Assembly (NCBI GenBank): GCA_013288645.1
Contig: JABDBL010000008.1
Coordinates: forward strand, 25,454-89,453
DNA length: 64,000 nucleotides
Source: Candidatus Melainabacteria bacterium
Lineage (GTDB): Bacteria; Cyanobacteriota; Vampirovibrionia; Obscuribacterales; Obscuribacteraceae
Direction: 5' to 3'
The notes below the pieces were generated by a model. The model had not been told where the DNA came from, did not search any database, and saw only the letters and a program-made list of their open reading frames with translations. Shown one piece after another: positions 10,322-20,136 of this stretch. The translations under genes were made by a program, and so were the position numbers. Numbering within the stretch: position 1 is the first letter of the stretch; the number at the start of each line of letters is the position of its first letter.

Positions 10322-10396
10322 TTAAATTCCCACAGAATCACTCAATATTGTACCTGAAGCAAATACTTAAGGCAGGATTAATTATGGAAAGATAAC

Positions 10397-10999
10397 TTAT
10401 TCGACCGTCCAATCAAGGAAATTTTCCAATTCACAGTCATAGGATGGCACACCAGGCTCATCTTCCTTGTACTGAGCAATGACGCCTGATAAGTCCTCAT
10501 CATAATCGCTGCTGCGAATCATATGGTCTTCAGATATACTGTGTTTAGATAGTAGAGATAAACTCGGTGTTTGCACATAAAAAAGACTACTTTTTTCTTC
10601 TTCTTTAACATTTTGTTTAAAAGCACTTTCCAAATTTTTGCCGATGTTACGGTAATCAGGTTCATATTTTTCTACTAATTGCCAAAACTGTTTAGTATGA
10701 TTCACTTCCTTAACATGCGCCAACTCATGCAAAACGAGATATCGCCTACCCCTTTCTGGCACGTTTTCAATAGCATAGCGAGAAAAGGTAATCACGCGGC
10801 TTTTCAAGTTTATTTGGGCCAGACGCGAGTATTTTGCTAGCCCTATTCTCACACCACCAATAGGAACATTGAAAGTGGCTTCATTAATGCGTTTCACATA
10901 ACCGGTCATGAAAGCGCGATACATTTCTAGTTTTTCAGTCATTTTTTCTGACTGATAAACGGGTTGACTAGCTTTTAGAGTCCTGATCTTATTTTTCAA
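10397..10999 (-). CDS. YgjP-like (M48/DUF45) metallopeptidase domain protein
   Basis: GRRYLVLHELAHVKEVNHTKQFWQLVEKYEPDYR: HELAH..E zinc motif of the YgjP/DUF45 family. Confidence 0.85.
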   Translation of the reverse strand: MKNKIRTLKASQPVYQSEKMTEKLEMYRAFMTGYVKRINEATFNVPIGGVRIGLAKYSRLAQINLKSRVITFSRYAIENVPERGRRYLVLHELAHVKEVNHTKQFWQLVEKYEPDYRNIGKNLESAFKQNVKEEEKSSLFYVQTPSLSLLSKHSISEDHMIRSSDYDEDLSGVIAQYKEDEPGVPSYDCELENFLDWTVE

Positions 11000-11271
11000 A
11001 TCCTGTTTCCTTCATCCAATAGCATAGCGAAATCTCTTTTATTTGCAAAGGCAATATTTTCATCACATATGGTGCTTGCATGGGGCATATTTTTGCAATG
11101 ATTTATCTATTTATAAACTGCTCAGTTTGTATAAATACTCTCATTTGAGCGCCCTATTATGGGGTGTCTTGTTTGTTTTAAACTTGAATTCCAGTCCAGA
11201 AAATGGTAAGTTCAAAGAAAGAAGCAATTTGAGGCCTAGGCGGCCCTTGTATCTAATGAGGTTTTCACAAT

Positions 11272-11892
11272 ATGGCTAAACTTCAGCTTAAATATTATCC
11301 TGCTGATGTACTCAAGCAAAAGGCAAAAAAGATTTCCAGATTTGACGCATCCGTCCGCAAACTAGCGGCTGATATGTTAGACACTATGTATCAATCTAAT
11401 GGTTGTGGACTGGCTGCTCCACAAGTGGGCGTCTCAAAACGCATAATGGTTATAGACGTTAGTAGAAAAGATGATGAAGAGAGCGAATTGACTGAAAAGC
11501 AAGAGCAAAAACCAAGCAAACCTTTTATATTTGTCAACCCAGAAATAATACAAAAAGAGGGTGAATTGACCGGTTTAGAAGGATGTTTAAGTTTTCCTGG
11601 AGTATTTTTTGAAGTGAAAAGAGCTAATAGGGTGCTTGTTCGCTATCAGAATTTAGCTGGTAAGGAGCAAAAGATGGAAGCAGAGGGTGATCTCCTCTGC
11701 CGAGCTATCCAACATGAAATCGATCATCTTAATGGTGAGCTTTTCATAGATAAGGCTGTGTCTCCTTTAGCAGCGCAATTGGAATTAAGTAAACATGGCT
11801 TTGGTGCTGAAAATATTAATCCATCTGCTTTTGAGGGGGAAATACCAATCTCTCTCGAAGAAGAAACAGCTCCCTCTGTTCTCCTAGGCTAA
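11272..11892 (+). CDS. def: Peptide deformylase
   Basis: GCGLAAPQVG, EGCLSFPG, QHEIDHLNGELF motifs. Confidence 0.97.
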   Translation: MAKLQLKYYPADVLKQKAKKISRFDASVRKLAADMLDTMYQSNGCGLAAPQVGVSKRIMVIDVSRKDDEESELTEKQEQKPSKPFIFVNPEIIQKEGELTGLEGCLSFPGVFFEVKRANRVLVRYQNLAGKEQKMEAEGDLLCRAIQHEIDHLNGELFIDKAVSPLAAQLELSKHGFGAENINPSAFEGEIPISLEEETAPSVLLG

Positions 11893-11896
11893 TGGG

Positions 11897-12277
11897 TTGG
11901 TTGATTCCTTGCTTGCGCTTTACCTACGAGGACATAGCATGGCTTTTACAATTCCATTAACATTTGACTGGCTAGGACATCGCCTCCTTGCCGCTCGAAG
12001 AATTTTATTCCGACAGAGCCCCCTTTATTTTATTGATAAAAATCCAGTTTTAGCCCAAATCAAAAATCAAGATAATACATATATACTTTGTCCAATATGT
12101 GGTTTTTCTATGGCCGAATTAGCCCTAAAAGAAGGTTGGTCAGTGAGAGCCTGTTCTGCCATTGGCTTTAATCAAATCATTGGCAGTGCCGGTGTTGATC
12201 AGTGGCTGACCGAGGTTAATAATAAAGAGCCCGGCAAGACTGCGATTAGCAATCATTTGTCAATAAAGTTAAAATGA
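11897..12277 (+). CDS. Hypothetical protein with one CxxC motif (ATG at 11939 likelier)
   Basis: Open frame between def and the RapZ-like gene, same strand; LCPICGFSMAELALKEGWSVRACS. Confidence 0.5.
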   Translation: MVDSLLALYLRGHSMAFTIPLTFDWLGHRLLAARRILFRQSPLYFIDKNPVLAQIKNQDNTYILCPICGFSMAELALKEGWSVRACSAIGFNQIIGSAGVDQWLTEVNNKEPGKTAISNHLSIKLK

Positions 12278-12333
12278 AACTATACTTTACAAAGTAAAAA
12301 GTGAGTCTAATGCTTAAGCAAAAATTTTCTTAA

Positions 12334-12843
12334 ATGCCAGCCATCGACAAAAACATACCATCTAGCGGTACAAATAACCGGAAATTAAAGATACAAGTAA
12401 TATCTTTTGCCTATAAATCGAATTCGCCACCCAAAGCCAATTTACTCTTTGATGTGCGCTTTATAGACAATCCTTTCTGGGTGGAAGATTTAAGACCCCT
12501 CAATGGACTGGACAAAAAAGTGCAGGACTTTGTGCTGAAGCAAGACGTAAGCCAGCAATTCCTCAGTGCTTTTAAGCAGATGGTAAAAATGATTATTCCT
12601 CTGCAAGCCGCAAGTATAGTTGCTAAGATTGGTACGCCATCAGAAGTGGAAACAGTTTTTACTATCGCCTTTGGTTGTACTGGTGGTTGGCATCGTTCTG
12701 TAGCTGTTTCAGGCGAAGCCGCTAGACTAATAAATGAACTCTTTCCTGAATATGAAATCGAGGTGGTACATAAAGAAATTCCATCTGCAGATACTTCGCC
12801 AGCTACTACCAAGCAAGTGGCCAGGGAGGAAACAAGACCATGA
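12334..12843 (+). CDS. Stand-alone RapZ (YvcJ) C-terminal domain protein
   Basis: VISFAYKSNSPPKANLLFDVRFIDNPFWVEDLRPLNGLDKKVQDFVL...FTIAFGCTGGWHRSVAVSGEAARLINE matches the RapZ C-terminal domain; no Walker A N-terminal domain present. Confidence 0.85.
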   Translation: MPAIDKNIPSSGTNNRKLKIQVISFAYKSNSPPKANLLFDVRFIDNPFWVEDLRPLNGLDKKVQDFVLKQDVSQQFLSAFKQMVKMIIPLQAASIVAKIGTPSEVETVFTIAFGCTGGWHRSVAVSGEAARLINELFPEYEIEVVHKEIPSADTSPATTKQVAREETRP

Positions 12844-14213
12844 ACGGTGGGTTTAAGTACCGCCTGCTAAGTTTTATGCTTCCTGGGCTTAAGCGCTGGA
12901 TTCTATTTATCCTTATTGGCATTGCTTTCATCGTTTTTGGCGTATTCTTATTGCTCGGCTATCACCCCATTATGGTAAGTGGTTTGTTCTTGCACGATTT
13001 AATTCAGGATGCCACCCATGTTTTACCGCACCGCATAAGTGGCATTATTGTCATTACAGGTGGTGCGCTTGTAGTTATTATTGCTATCGCTAGAATGACA
13101 ATCTCGGTTTTGGGAGCTTACTTACCTGATGATCGTGAATCCATACCAGATGTGCTTTTTCGCCGACAGCTATTAGGGCGCGGTCCTAAGGTGGTTGTAA
13201 TTGGCGGCGGCACTGGACTTTCTACTTTATTGAAAGGTATAAAAAATTACACCAATAACATTACAGCTATTGTCACAGTTGGCGATGATGGTGGTAGTTC
13301 GGGTAGACTGCGTCAAGAATTAGGTGTATTGCCTCCTGGCGATATTAGAAACTGTATTACTGCTCTAGCCGATGAAGAAAAGCTTGTCACCGAATTATTT
13401 CGCTATCGTTTTCATTCTGGGCAAGGACTGGAGGGTCACAGTTTTGGCAATCTTTTTCTCACTGCAATCTATGAAATAACTCATGGTGATATGGTCCAGG
13501 CAGTGAAAGTGGCTGGTCGTATTTTAAATAGTCGCGGACAAGTGGTGCCCTCTACTTTAACCAGCATTGCCCTAGTGGCACAAATGAAAGACGGACGTCT
13601 CATCAAAGGTGAATCGCAAATTTCTGCTTCAGGCGGCCAAATTGAAAAACTGAGTATAGAACCATTAGCTGATTCTACCCCTGAAGCCATTATTGCTATA
13701 GCAGAAGCTGATTTAATTATCATTGGTCCGGGCAGCCTCTACACTTCTGTTATTCCTAATCTACTAATTAGCAAAATAGTCAAAGCAATTCAAAACGCCC
13801 ACGCTAGAAAAATATATGTCTGCAATGTTATGACCCAACCAGGCGAAACCATGGATTACACTGCCGCCGATCATATCGAGGCGATTTTGTCTCATGCCGG
13901 TGTTGAAAAATCTGAAGCAAATAAGCTTATTCAAACAGTGGTAGTAAATAGCGAATTGCCTACGGTTGACGATAGTTCTCTATGCAAACCTGTCTCTCTA
14001 GATGAAGAAAAGATTCATGCCATGGGTATCGCAGTAGTAAGCAAGCCTCTATTAAATAGGCAGCCAGTGAGTGAACAAAATTATCAACATGACAGTAATA
14101 AGTTGGCTCAATATATTATGCTTGAAATTTATAAAGACAAAAAACCACGCTCTCTCACTAACATCGATTATCTAGCAGCAGAGCCTGAGACAGTTATATC
14201 TATGAAAAATTAA
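12840..14213 (+). CDS. yvcK: Gluconeogenesis factor / UDP-GlcNAc-binding YvcK family protein with N-terminal TM segments
   Basis: KVVVIGGGTGLSTLLKGIKNYTNNITAIVTVGDDGGSSGRLRQELGVLPPGDIRNCI; ATGA overlap with the upstream gene. Confidence 0.95.
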   Translation: MNGGFKYRLLSFMLPGLKRWILFILIGIAFIVFGVFLLLGYHPIMVSGLFLHDLIQDATHVLPHRISGIIVITGGALVVIIAIARMTISVLGAYLPDDRESIPDVLFRRQLLGRGPKVVVIGGGTGLSTLLKGIKNYTNNITAIVTVGDDGGSSGRLRQELGVLPPGDIRNCITALADEEKLVTELFRYRFHSGQGLEGHSFGNLFLTAIYEITHGDMVQAVKVAGRILNSRGQVVPSTLTSIALVAQMKDGRLIKGESQISASGGQIEKLSIEPLADSTPEAIIAIAEADLIIIGPGSLYTSVIPNLLISKIVKAIQNAHARKIYVCNVMTQPGETMDYTAADHIEAILSHAGVEKSEANKLIQTVVVNSELPTVDDSSLCKPVSLDEEKIHAMGIAVVSKPLLNRQPVSEQNYQHDSNKLAQYIMLEIYKDKKPRSLTNIDYLAAEPETVISMKN

Positions 14214-14224
14214 ATATCTTATAT
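14151..14224 (+). repeat. 74-bp direct repeat, left copy: 3' end of yvcK plus following bases
   Basis: tctctcactaacatcgattatctagcagcagagcctgagacagttatatctatgaaaaattaaatatcttatat; 64/74 identical to 20137-20210 in a hand ungapped alignment. Confidence 0.9.
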
Positions 14225-14244
14225 TAGTTAAAAACTATCTTGTG

Positions 14245-16251
14245 CTATGACTGCTTGTTCGGCTGCACTAAGGATTCAACATTTAACCTGCCAAGAATGT
14301 ATAGAAATCCGTCGTTATCTATCTTTCCTAAATCTCCCGTGTGAAGCCATCCTTCTCTATCTATAACAGTAGCTGTTAGATCATCCCTTTTATAATATCC
14401 TTTCATAATATGCGGACCGCGTGTGCAGATTTCGCCCACCGCATTATCATTTTCTCCATCAACAGGTTCAATCTTAATCTCAACGCCTGCAACAGCTCTG
14501 CCAACAGACCCTAATCTATTGGCTACTAATGTGTTGCAAGCGATAACGGGACTGGCTTCTGATAGTCCATAGCCTGATAATACCGGCATCCCTATTAATT
14601 GGAAGAACTGAGCAACAGCAATATCTATAGGAGCACCGCCAGAAAGTAGGATTTTGAGTTTACCTCCCAGAATCTTTCGCAATGGGCTAAAAATAAAATA
14701 ACGTATTCTTCTGCTCGACTCCCTGTCAGAAGGCAATATTTTGGACCATAAAATTGCTGTTTTCCAATAGTATTTACGGACAATATTTTTATCTAAAAAA
14801 AATTTTTCGATTGAATGCTTGAAGGACTCATAAAACGCAGGACCAGCAATTATGCCAGTTAATTTACGCTCCTTCATTAAGGTTATTATCTCAGATGCGG
14901 AATAATTACGACTGCAACATATGGTACCACCGGCATGTAATACCGCCAGAAATCCTTGAGCTAACCAAAGCAGTTGATTGAGAGGAGGTATTGCAATAAA
15001 TCTTTCCCCCTGCTTTAGATCAGCAATCAATTCAAATAACTTAGCTTGAAAAATTAGATTTTGAAAAGTAGTCATTACCCCTTTTGGCATACCGCCAATG
15101 TCGGAGGTGTAAGTGATAACTGCCACTTCTTCAAGATTGCGATTGACTGAAGCCAATTTGTTCTTTGGTATCAGTGTATCTATGTATTCAAATTGACTAT
15201 TGCCTGTTAATTGCTCATTGATTAAAAAGCAGTTCTGAAGACTGTCAATAGAAGTCTTGATTGATTCAATTCTTGCAGCCATCCTTCCAGATACAAATAC
15301 TATTTTAGGATGACACTCTTGTAATATCTTCTTTAATACCGAGTTTTCTGTGTTTGTATCAAGAGATACAATGGTAGCGCCGGCGCGCCAGGCTGCAAAA
15401 AAGCATATGGCAAATTCTGGACGCCATTCAGATAAAATGGCAATATGATCGCCAGGTCTAACACTGTTTTCAATTAAGTAAGATGAAAGTTTAGTTGCTC
15501 GACGGGATAATTCCGCATAGCTTATTTCATTCCATTTTCCATCTCGTTCTTTCAAACTTACTGCTGGACGAGCAGAGAATGTATCAGATTTATATTGAAT
15601 CAAGTCTAATAGGCTTGCCTCATATCCAGAGACATTGTCTATAGAATGTCTGCGATAAAGAGAATCTTTCATATTTGTGACTATATCTTGCAATTCACGC
15701 CTTGTTTCGGTTGCATCAGAATCAATACGGTTCAAGGGCACACCAAAATGAATTGCTATTTTGCACAGCCGGGGCAATCGACGATTATAGGGCCATGCTT
15801 CAAAACTACCATAAATAGCAAACGGTACAACAGAACAGTTGCTAGCTCTATGTAACCTAGCAACTCCGCTGCGAAACTCAGCAATTTTACCATCAGTTGA
15901 AAGAACACCTTCCGGAAAAATACAAATGTTTTCCCCGCGCGCAAGACATTTGATGGCTTTCTCTATAGCATAACCACCCTTATGCGGACGAACAGAAATG
16001 CCACCAAATGCAGAAATTATCGCTCCTAAAACAGGCAACTTTAAAACCCATTCAGCTACCAAAAAGCGAACGCGGTGGTTACAAGCAACACACACAATAA
16101 GAGCATCAAGCCAACCTGTATGGTTGCCGGCCAGAATAACGGCTCCCGGCTGCTCCTCTATGTAGTGTAAACCATCACATTCCAAAGAGAAAAGCAAGCG
16201 CATGAATAAACGTACAATGATTCTTAGCTGGAAATATATAAATGTCATCAT
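14245..16251 (-). CDS. Fused PlsC-type acyltransferase + AMP-binding (acyl-CoA/ACP synthetase-like) protein, Aas-like; lacks the C-terminal lid domain
   Basis: NHTGWLD (HX4D), FPEGVLS; then YAELSRRATKLSSYLI..GDHIAILSEWRPEF, TYTSDIGGMPKGVMTT, LSGYGLSEASPVIACN, GWLHTGDLGKIDNDGFLYILGR and stop. Confidence 0.85.
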   Translation of the reverse strand: MMTFIYFQLRIIVRLFMRLLFSLECDGLHYIEEQPGAVILAGNHTGWLDALIVCVACNHRVRFLVAEWVLKLPVLGAIISAFGGISVRPHKGGYAIEKAIKCLARGENICIFPEGVLSTDGKIAEFRSGVARLHRASNCSVVPFAIYGSFEAWPYNRRLPRLCKIAIHFGVPLNRIDSDATETRRELQDIVTNMKDSLYRRHSIDNVSGYEASLLDLIQYKSDTFSARPAVSLKERDGKWNEISYAELSRRATKLSSYLIENSVRPGDHIAILSEWRPEFAICFFAAWRAGATIVSLDTNTENSVLKKILQECHPKIVFVSGRMAARIESIKTSIDSLQNCFLINEQLTGNSQFEYIDTLIPKNKLASVNRNLEEVAVITYTSDIGGMPKGVMTTFQNLIFQAKLFELIADLKQGERFIAIPPLNQLLWLAQGFLAVLHAGGTICCSRNYSASEIITLMKERKLTGIIAGPAFYESFKHSIEKFFLDKNIVRKYYWKTAILWSKILPSDRESSRRIRYFIFSPLRKILGGKLKILLSGGAPIDIAVAQFFQLIGMPVLSGYGLSEASPVIACNTLVANRLGSVGRAVAGVEIKIEPVDGENDNAVGEICTRGPHIMKGYYKRDDLTATVIDREGWLHTGDLGKIDNDGFLYILGRLNVESLVQPNKQS

Positions 16252-16300
16252 GGAAGGAGTAATTATGTTCTATTTCATTTTTATCATTTTATACATTTGC

Positions 16301-17740
16301 TTATTCAGTTATTAGCTTATTACAATGCTCAAACCAGTCACTCCAAAAAAGTCCCTTGGGATCATAGTTAGTCTTATGTTTGATAAACTCAGGCATTTCT
16401 GGATAACAGGTTAGCAGTTGATCTCGCCCAGCAAATCTATGATAAGTAAGAAAATAAGAACCACCAAAACTGATAGCTAATGAGATTAAATCACAAAATG
16501 CTTTGCTTGCCCAAGCAATTTGATGTGGAGTGTGTTCTACATGCAAATTGATTACAGTACAAGCATATCTCTGCTTCGCCCATGGCATAAAGGTCTCATT
16601 ATCTTTTTCGATAATACGCACAGTACCATAGATGACGTCTGCGCATCCTTGCCGCAACAACTTACCAGCATCGCGCATAAAGTCACCAAGTTTATTTCTT
16701 GGTACATACAACTCACTTATCATTTCTGTTCCCTGACAACAACCAGGAAGCTTTTCATCTAGAGCCTTGTGATAATCTTCAAGATATGTTGCTAGTTGAA
16801 ATGTGTCAGACCAGTATAATTGACCGTTGGTAGCTAAATAGTGATTGACATATTTATCAAAGGCAACAGATTTATTAGTGTGGGCAAGATAAAGCAATTG
16901 GCGCCAGTTTTCAAGCGACAGCAATTTATTGTTAGGAGATGGTTCTTGCATTTCATCTGCTGGAGTATAGACGCTTAATATGCCTTTGCTTAAGAAGTCC
17001 TTTGATTTATGATCAATACTAAATTGAAAGTCACCATAAGCAGCACCAGTACTTTTATAGAACTCAAGTTTTTCAATTGCTTCGTCAGCGCTTACTAATT
17101 CTACTGTACGTCGCAATTTTCTTCGTGGTATTAAGCGGAGGGTAACAGATGCTATGACGCCAAACATTCCGTAGCCGCCTATTGCTAGACTAAATAATTC
17201 TATATTCTCGTCACGGCTGCATTCAACAATCTCTCCATCTTGCAAAATCAATTCAAAGCTTTCCACATCTGCTACTAGAGGTGGCATCGAAAGCCCACGA
17301 CCGTGTCCGTTAGCTGATATAGAACCAGCAATACTTAAATTATCCCCACCAGTTTGTTTTTGAGCAATCGTCCACTGATGATCTTTGCCCTGTTGTTCTT
17401 TCTGCAAGTAAGAAATTAAATCGGTCCAGAATATGCCACCTTCGAGTTTGATCAATCCGTGCTCATAATCAAAGTCAATAATATTCTTCATTGCATTAGT
17501 ATCTATAAGCAATCCAGATGTTAGAAATTGCTGTCCTCCCATAGCGTGCCGCCCTCCGGCAATGCAAATGCGATCGCCATCAGAATGTGCAATCTGAATT
17601 AGATCAATTATTTCTTGGCAAGATTTTACTGCTACTCTCTTCTTAACAATGGTTGGATTCAAACGTGAATGCACATCATTAACCAGCTCTCCAGGAAACT
17701 GCCTACTATTTTGTTCAAATTGTTCTGTGACTCCAGACAT
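16301..17740 (-). CDS. FAD-binding (PCMH-type) oxidoreductase
   Basis: SCQEIIDLIQIAHSDGDRICIAGGRHAMGGQQFLTSGLLIDTNAMKNI; GDNLSIAGSISANGHGRGLSMPPLVADVESFELILQDGEIVECSRDEN. Confidence 0.87.
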   Translation of the reverse strand: MSGVTEQFEQNSRQFPGELVNDVHSRLNPTIVKKRVAVKSCQEIIDLIQIAHSDGDRICIAGGRHAMGGQQFLTSGLLIDTNAMKNIIDFDYEHGLIKLEGGIFWTDLISYLQKEQQGKDHQWTIAQKQTGGDNLSIAGSISANGHGRGLSMPPLVADVESFELILQDGEIVECSRDENIELFSLAIGGYGMFGVIASVTLRLIPRRKLRRTVELVSADEAIEKLEFYKSTGAAYGDFQFSIDHKSKDFLSKGILSVYTPADEMQEPSPNNKLLSLENWRQLLYLAHTNKSVAFDKYVNHYLATNGQLYWSDTFQLATYLEDYHKALDEKLPGCCQGTEMISELYVPRNKLGDFMRDAGKLLRQGCADVIYGTVRIIEKDNETFMPWAKQRYACTVINLHVEHTPHQIAWASKAFCDLISLAISFGGSYFLTYHRFAGRDQLLTCYPEMPEFIKHKTNYDPKGLFWSDWFEHCNKLITE

Positions 17741-20067
17741 TATTTGTTTTCTAATCCTCTGACAATGGGCAAGATCAGTCTTGATGGATAACGTAAGTCA
17801 TGATGGACGTTTTGATGGGCAACAATTACGGTAATCTCTTGAGCTATAGGATTACCAGTATTTGGATTACGATCATATCTTGGGAAATTACTACTGGATA
17901 CTTCTAACCGAATACGGTGCCCTTTGAAGAATACTGTACTTGTTGGCCAAAGTTGAATCTCTAGCTTCTTAATGGGAGAGTTTTTTGTTGCTTGATTTGG
18001 TAATTTATATTGGCGCCGGATAATTCCATCAGATATATTATATGTGCATCCATTGGGATAAACATCTACAAGTTTACCGGTGAAATCAGTATTAACTGCT
18101 GAAGTAGAAACATAAAGAATGAGAGTAATAGGTCCTGTGACTTCAATATCTTCTTTTAATATGGGTGTTGTAAAGACTAATACATCTGAACGAGATTCAA
18201 TCTCGTTTTGCTTGGCAACACCGGCAGCTTTACCGAGCATTGCTCCCCCAGCGGTCGGCACAGGATTGCGTGGATCATAGGTATATGTATCCTTCGAATC
18301 CTCCTTTGTGGAAGGAGACACGTCAAGACTGCCATCACCAGCGACACTATTAGCCTTCACATTACTGGATAAATAAAAAGGCACATAGCGAGCCCTGGCT
18401 AATGGCCATTCTTTTTCCAAGCGCCATTTATTTATACCCATGACAAAGATTTTTACGGGAAAATTGTCTTGTTGTCCGCTTGGTGGTGGGCATAAATTAG
18501 CGTCGAACCATGGCAAACTAATGGCTAGGCTTTGCAGTCTAAAGTTTTCTGCCTCTTTGCCATTCGGGAAAATAACCTGACCAGCATGCGTCCACGGTCC
18601 AATGATCAATCTACTTCTAGATGCTATCTCTAACGGGGCAGACTTTTTAATTTGTACGAAGTCATTTAATTGTGTGGGAAGAAAGGGATCATACCAACCA
18701 CATAACAATAGAGCTGGAGCTTTGAGAGTTTTATTTCTGTCATTGCCATCAATATCTATCCAATAGGAATCGCGCTGAGGATGATTAGCCCAGTCACGAA
18801 AAAATGAGATTTCTGCGTCAACAGCACGTTTGTCCGCATCTACCATAGGAAAACCAGTAGCTGCTTTTAGAATTTCTTCCGTACTTGGCCATTCTGTCCT
18901 GTCTTCATGCCCATTACTTGTTAGGGCCCAACTAAGAGCACTGTAGAGAGAAAAGGCGCTGCCCGGATAAAACATTCCATAAAAGTCAGTACTAGCGAGA
19001 TAAATAGTTAATGCCGATGGTCCTGGATTTGTTTGATCGGCTATTATCCATTGAGTATAACCGGAAGCAGAGCCGCCCCACGTGACAATCTTGCCGTTGA
19101 ACCACCGTTGTTTGGAAAGCCACGCCAAAGTGTCAATTCCATCCTGTCGCTCATTTCGTAATGGATAGAAAATGCCCTGCGATCCAAAACGTCCTCGTGT
19201 TCCTTGAATTACAACGGTGTAGCCGTGCTCAGCCCACATTCTGCCAATGACATCAGCGAACATAGAGTGTTCAAGTGTTCGTGATAAAGGAATACGAATC
19301 AATATAGTAGCCGTGTGCTCAAGATGTTGTGGATGATAAATATCGGCTACTAGCTTGATACCATTCCCGGTGACCATGGAGACACACTTTTCTGTACGAA
19401 CCGCATATTGCGCGCTTGGAAAACCAAGGTTATAAGCAACCAACGATGGAACAATTTGATAAATCATCCATAACACTATTGCTATGGCTATACAAATTAT
19501 TGTTAACCATCGAATAATTCGTTTGATTAACGAAGGTTCAACACGACTATAATTTGTTTCAAGTTTTCGACTAGAAGACCAATGATAATATCCAAGTATT
19601 AATAAGAACGAAGCTAAATCCCAGTGAAAAAATATGGGAATTGAACCGCCTATCCACCTTTCATGAGGATACAACAACATGCGCAGTGCGTAGCGAAGAA
19701 CCATCACGCCTAAATAAATTGCTCCGAAATTTAATAAACCGACTCCCAGCCGTAGCTTGGGCATTACAAAATACCCAGTTCCAGTGGCAAAATCAAAACA
19801 CACTTTGCCGTAAAGAATAACAATCAATATTTGACTAGCAAGAAGAAGTGGATAAGATAGTACACCGGAGAACCATTCTTCCATCGGTGGCAGAAATGGT
19901 ACGTGAAAAAATGCCACTAATAACTGACCTAATACACGCAGGCAAAAGAGCACTAATAAAAGGGATAGAACTAGGGCGTATTTTTGTTTCAACATAATAA
20001 ATGATCTAATTTCGTCTAATATTCGGATTATCCCCAAGTAATATCCAGAATAACCAGATAAAGGCAC
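17740..20067 (-). CDS. CocE/NonD (X-Pro dipeptidyl-peptidase S15-like) hydrolase with an N-terminal multi-TM domain (internal Met MLKQKYALV at about 19995 may be the true start)
   Basis: GNGIKLVADIYHP, YTVVIQGTRGRFGSQGIFYPLRNERQDGIDTLAWLSKQRWFNGKIVTWGGSASGYTQW, RLIIGPWTHAGQ; several hydrophobic N-terminal helices. Confidence 0.85.
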   Translation of the reverse strand: MPLSGYSGYYLGIIRILDEIRSFIMLKQKYALVLSLLLVLFCLRVLGQLLVAFFHVPFLPPMEEWFSGVLSYPLLLASQILIVILYGKVCFDFATGTGYFVMPKLRLGVGLLNFGAIYLGVMVLRYALRMLLYPHERWIGGSIPIFFHWDLASFLLILGYYHWSSSRKLETNYSRVEPSLIKRIIRWLTIICIAIAIVLWMIYQIVPSLVAYNLGFPSAQYAVRTEKCVSMVTGNGIKLVADIYHPQHLEHTATILIRIPLSRTLEHSMFADVIGRMWAEHGYTVVIQGTRGRFGSQGIFYPLRNERQDGIDTLAWLSKQRWFNGKIVTWGGSASGYTQWIIADQTNPGPSALTIYLASTDFYGMFYPGSAFSLYSALSWALTSNGHEDRTEWPSTEEILKAATGFPMVDADKRAVDAEISFFRDWANHPQRDSYWIDIDGNDRNKTLKAPALLLCGWYDPFLPTQLNDFVQIKKSAPLEIASRSRLIIGPWTHAGQVIFPNGKEAENFRLQSLAISLPWFDANLCPPPSGQQDNFPVKIFVMGINKWRLEKEWPLARARYVPFYLSSNVKANSVAGDGSLDVSPSTKEDSKDTYTYDPRNPVPTAGGAMLGKAAGVAKQNEIESRSDVLVFTTPILKEDIEVTGPITLILYVSTSAVNTDFTGKLVDVYPNGCTYNISDGIIRRQYKLPNQATKNSPIKKLEIQLWPTSTVFFKGHRIRLEVSSSNFPRYDRNPNTGNPIAQEITVIVAHQNVHHDLRYPSRLILPIVRGLENK

Positions 20068-20090
20068 AAGAATTAGAGGACTGAGAACAC

Positions 20091-20108
20091 TTTATCAACT
20101 GTTTGCTA
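20091..20108 (+). repeat. 18-bp direct repeat copy A (tttatcaactgtttgcta)
   Basis: Exact match with 21638-21655; the two copies bracket the LRR gene. Confidence 0.7.
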
Positions 20109-20136
20109 GAAAACAGACCTTCCATAGCTGACTTAT

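Noticed and set aside
12411-12812. 133-aa minus-strand ORF across the RapZ-like gene
   Set aside because: Antisense to a recognisable domain; no independent support.
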